64,000 nt of DNA, taken from contig JAQVCM010000019.1 of NCBI GenBank assembly GCA_028689775.1, positions 1 to 64,000 on the forward strand, given 5' to 3'. The DNA is from Crocinitomicaceae bacterium. GTDB taxonomy: Bacteria; Bacteroidota; Bacteroidia; Flavobacteriales_D; Crocinitomicaceae. Position 1 is the first letter of the stretch. Every line of letters begins with the position of its first letter. This document shows, piece after piece, positions 63,520-64,000 of this stretch. The notes below the pieces were generated by a model, which was not told the origin of the DNA, did not search any database, and worked only from the letters and a program-made list of their open reading frames with translations. Both the position numbers and the translations under genes were made by a program.

Positions 63520-64000
63520 TTAAATCTCTTCGTTTCGCTCTAACTTTTCAATGATAATTCGCTTCACTGTGGTATGAACATAATCTTTCACTTCCGCATA
63601 AGAAACTCCATAAATACGATCCATTTCACGCGTAGATTCTGGGAATTCGCCTAAAATCCGTTCGTAATACGAATCTAATTCTTCGTTATTGGGTAAAAAA
63701 TATTCTAATTTCAATTGAAACCTTCTCAATAAAGCTGAATCCAAAATACCATAATGGTTCGTAGCGCAAATCAAAATACTATCTGGCGAAAGGTAATCTA
63801 TCAATTGTATAATTGTATTTACCAAACGTCTCATTTCACCCACATCTTTCTCGTCATTTCCTCTAATTTTTCCGATTTGGTCAAATTCATCTAAAAACAA
63901 AACGGCACGATCTCGTTCTGCTTTGTCAAAAACAGCTTTGATATTTAATGAAGTTTCACCGATTTTAGATGAAACAAAGGTGCTCAAATTTAGAATGATG
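63520..64000 (-). CDS. AAA family ATPase, 3' part (5' end outside window)
   Basis: The minus-strand frame is open to the right edge, so the start lies beyond 64000 and only the last 160 or so residues are seen. The fragment contains SSKIGETSLNIKAVFDKAERD, Walker B AVLFLDEFDQIGKIRG and sensor 1 ILICATNHYGILDSALLRRFQLKLEYFLP, as in FtsH/Cdc48-like and ClpX-like chaperone ATPases that act as single-domain AAA proteins. Walker A should lie just outside. Such small AAA proteins in Bacteroidota are often phage- or stress-linked; the role is not known. Confidence 0.85.
   Translation of the reverse strand, partial: IILNLSTFVSSKIGETSLNIKAVFDKAERDRAVLFLDEFDQIGKIRGNDEKDVGEMRRLVNTIIQLIDYLSPDSILICATNHYGILDSALLRRFQLKLEYFLPNNEELDSYYERILGEFPESTREMDRIYGVSYAEVKDYVHTTVKRIIIEKLERNEEI

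Noticed and set aside
1-64000. tRNA, rRNA or CRISPR features
   Set aside because: No cloverleaf T-arm sequence, rRNA segment or regular repeat-spacer array was found; the repeats seen are either coding (giant protein) or single palindromes.

Overview
The window is A+T-rich chromosomal DNA from a member of the Bacteroidota, most likely Flavobacteriales. The evidence is the gene set (DUF1599 protein, BT_3928-type DoxX protein, BatA-type aerotolerance protein, DUF1573 lipoprotein, DUF2490 protein, MBL-pseudorhodanese-rhodanese fusion), several upstream boxes of the Bacteroidota type TAnnTTTG, and the gliding-bacterium style of giant secreted PD40/SPOR proteins. A closer placement (Crocinitomicaceae/Fluviicola-like) is a guess from memory of gene content. 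No rRNA, tRNA, CRISPR array or prophage was seen.

Layout. 1-825 is an accessory margin: the first 20 codons of a probable transposase leaving the left edge, two IS-end-like sequences facing apart, and short dispersed repeats. 826-7629 (+) holds tRNA nucleotidyltransferase, a pRiA4b-ORF3-like protein, a methyltransferase, a TraB/GumN protein, an FKBP lipoprotein preceded by a six-fold 11-bp-phased TTAAAC array, a GNAT-nitrilase fusion and a tandem universal stress protein. Around 7.7-12.6 kb, folP (-) diverges from DUF1599 - BT_3928 - tpiA - prmA (+). 12.7-26.7 kb is dominated by two very large exported proteins of unknown role (1544 and 2710 residues) separated by plsY; the 2710-residue one joins TPR, PD40, six coiled-coil repeats and two SPOR-like modules.

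26.7-43.1 kb is mostly minus strand: PmtA-like methyltransferase, a dihydroorotase homologue lacking its metal ligands, a BatA-type protein, nagB between two decayed YefM-YoeB toxin-antitoxin copies, a TPR lipoprotein, DUF1573 protein, S41 protease, DnaQ/GIY-YIG nuclease, LpxL-like acyltransferase, rarA and a beta-helix lipoprotein, with corA and an MBL hydrolase on plus. 43.4-46.9 kb (+) is an SGNH - MBOAT - SGNH O-acylation cassette; 47.1-52.4 kb (+) runs dapF - unknown - GNAT - mltG - beta-mannosidase.

52.5-58.4 kb (-) is a reactive-sulfur locus: TSUP exporter, peroxiredoxin, CstB-like persulfide dioxygenase/rhodanese, rhodanese lipoprotein, HMA protein, thioredoxin, two YeeE/YedE half-transporters and a DUF2490 protein. 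The TSUP and peroxiredoxin genes share a 21-bp upstream motif (19/21 identical) placed at the same distance from their -7 boxes, which makes this a candidate coregulated unit without a local regulator gene. 58.6-64 kb holds a DUF389 membrane protein, lon, pcm and the 3' part of an AAA ATPase gene that leaves the right edge.
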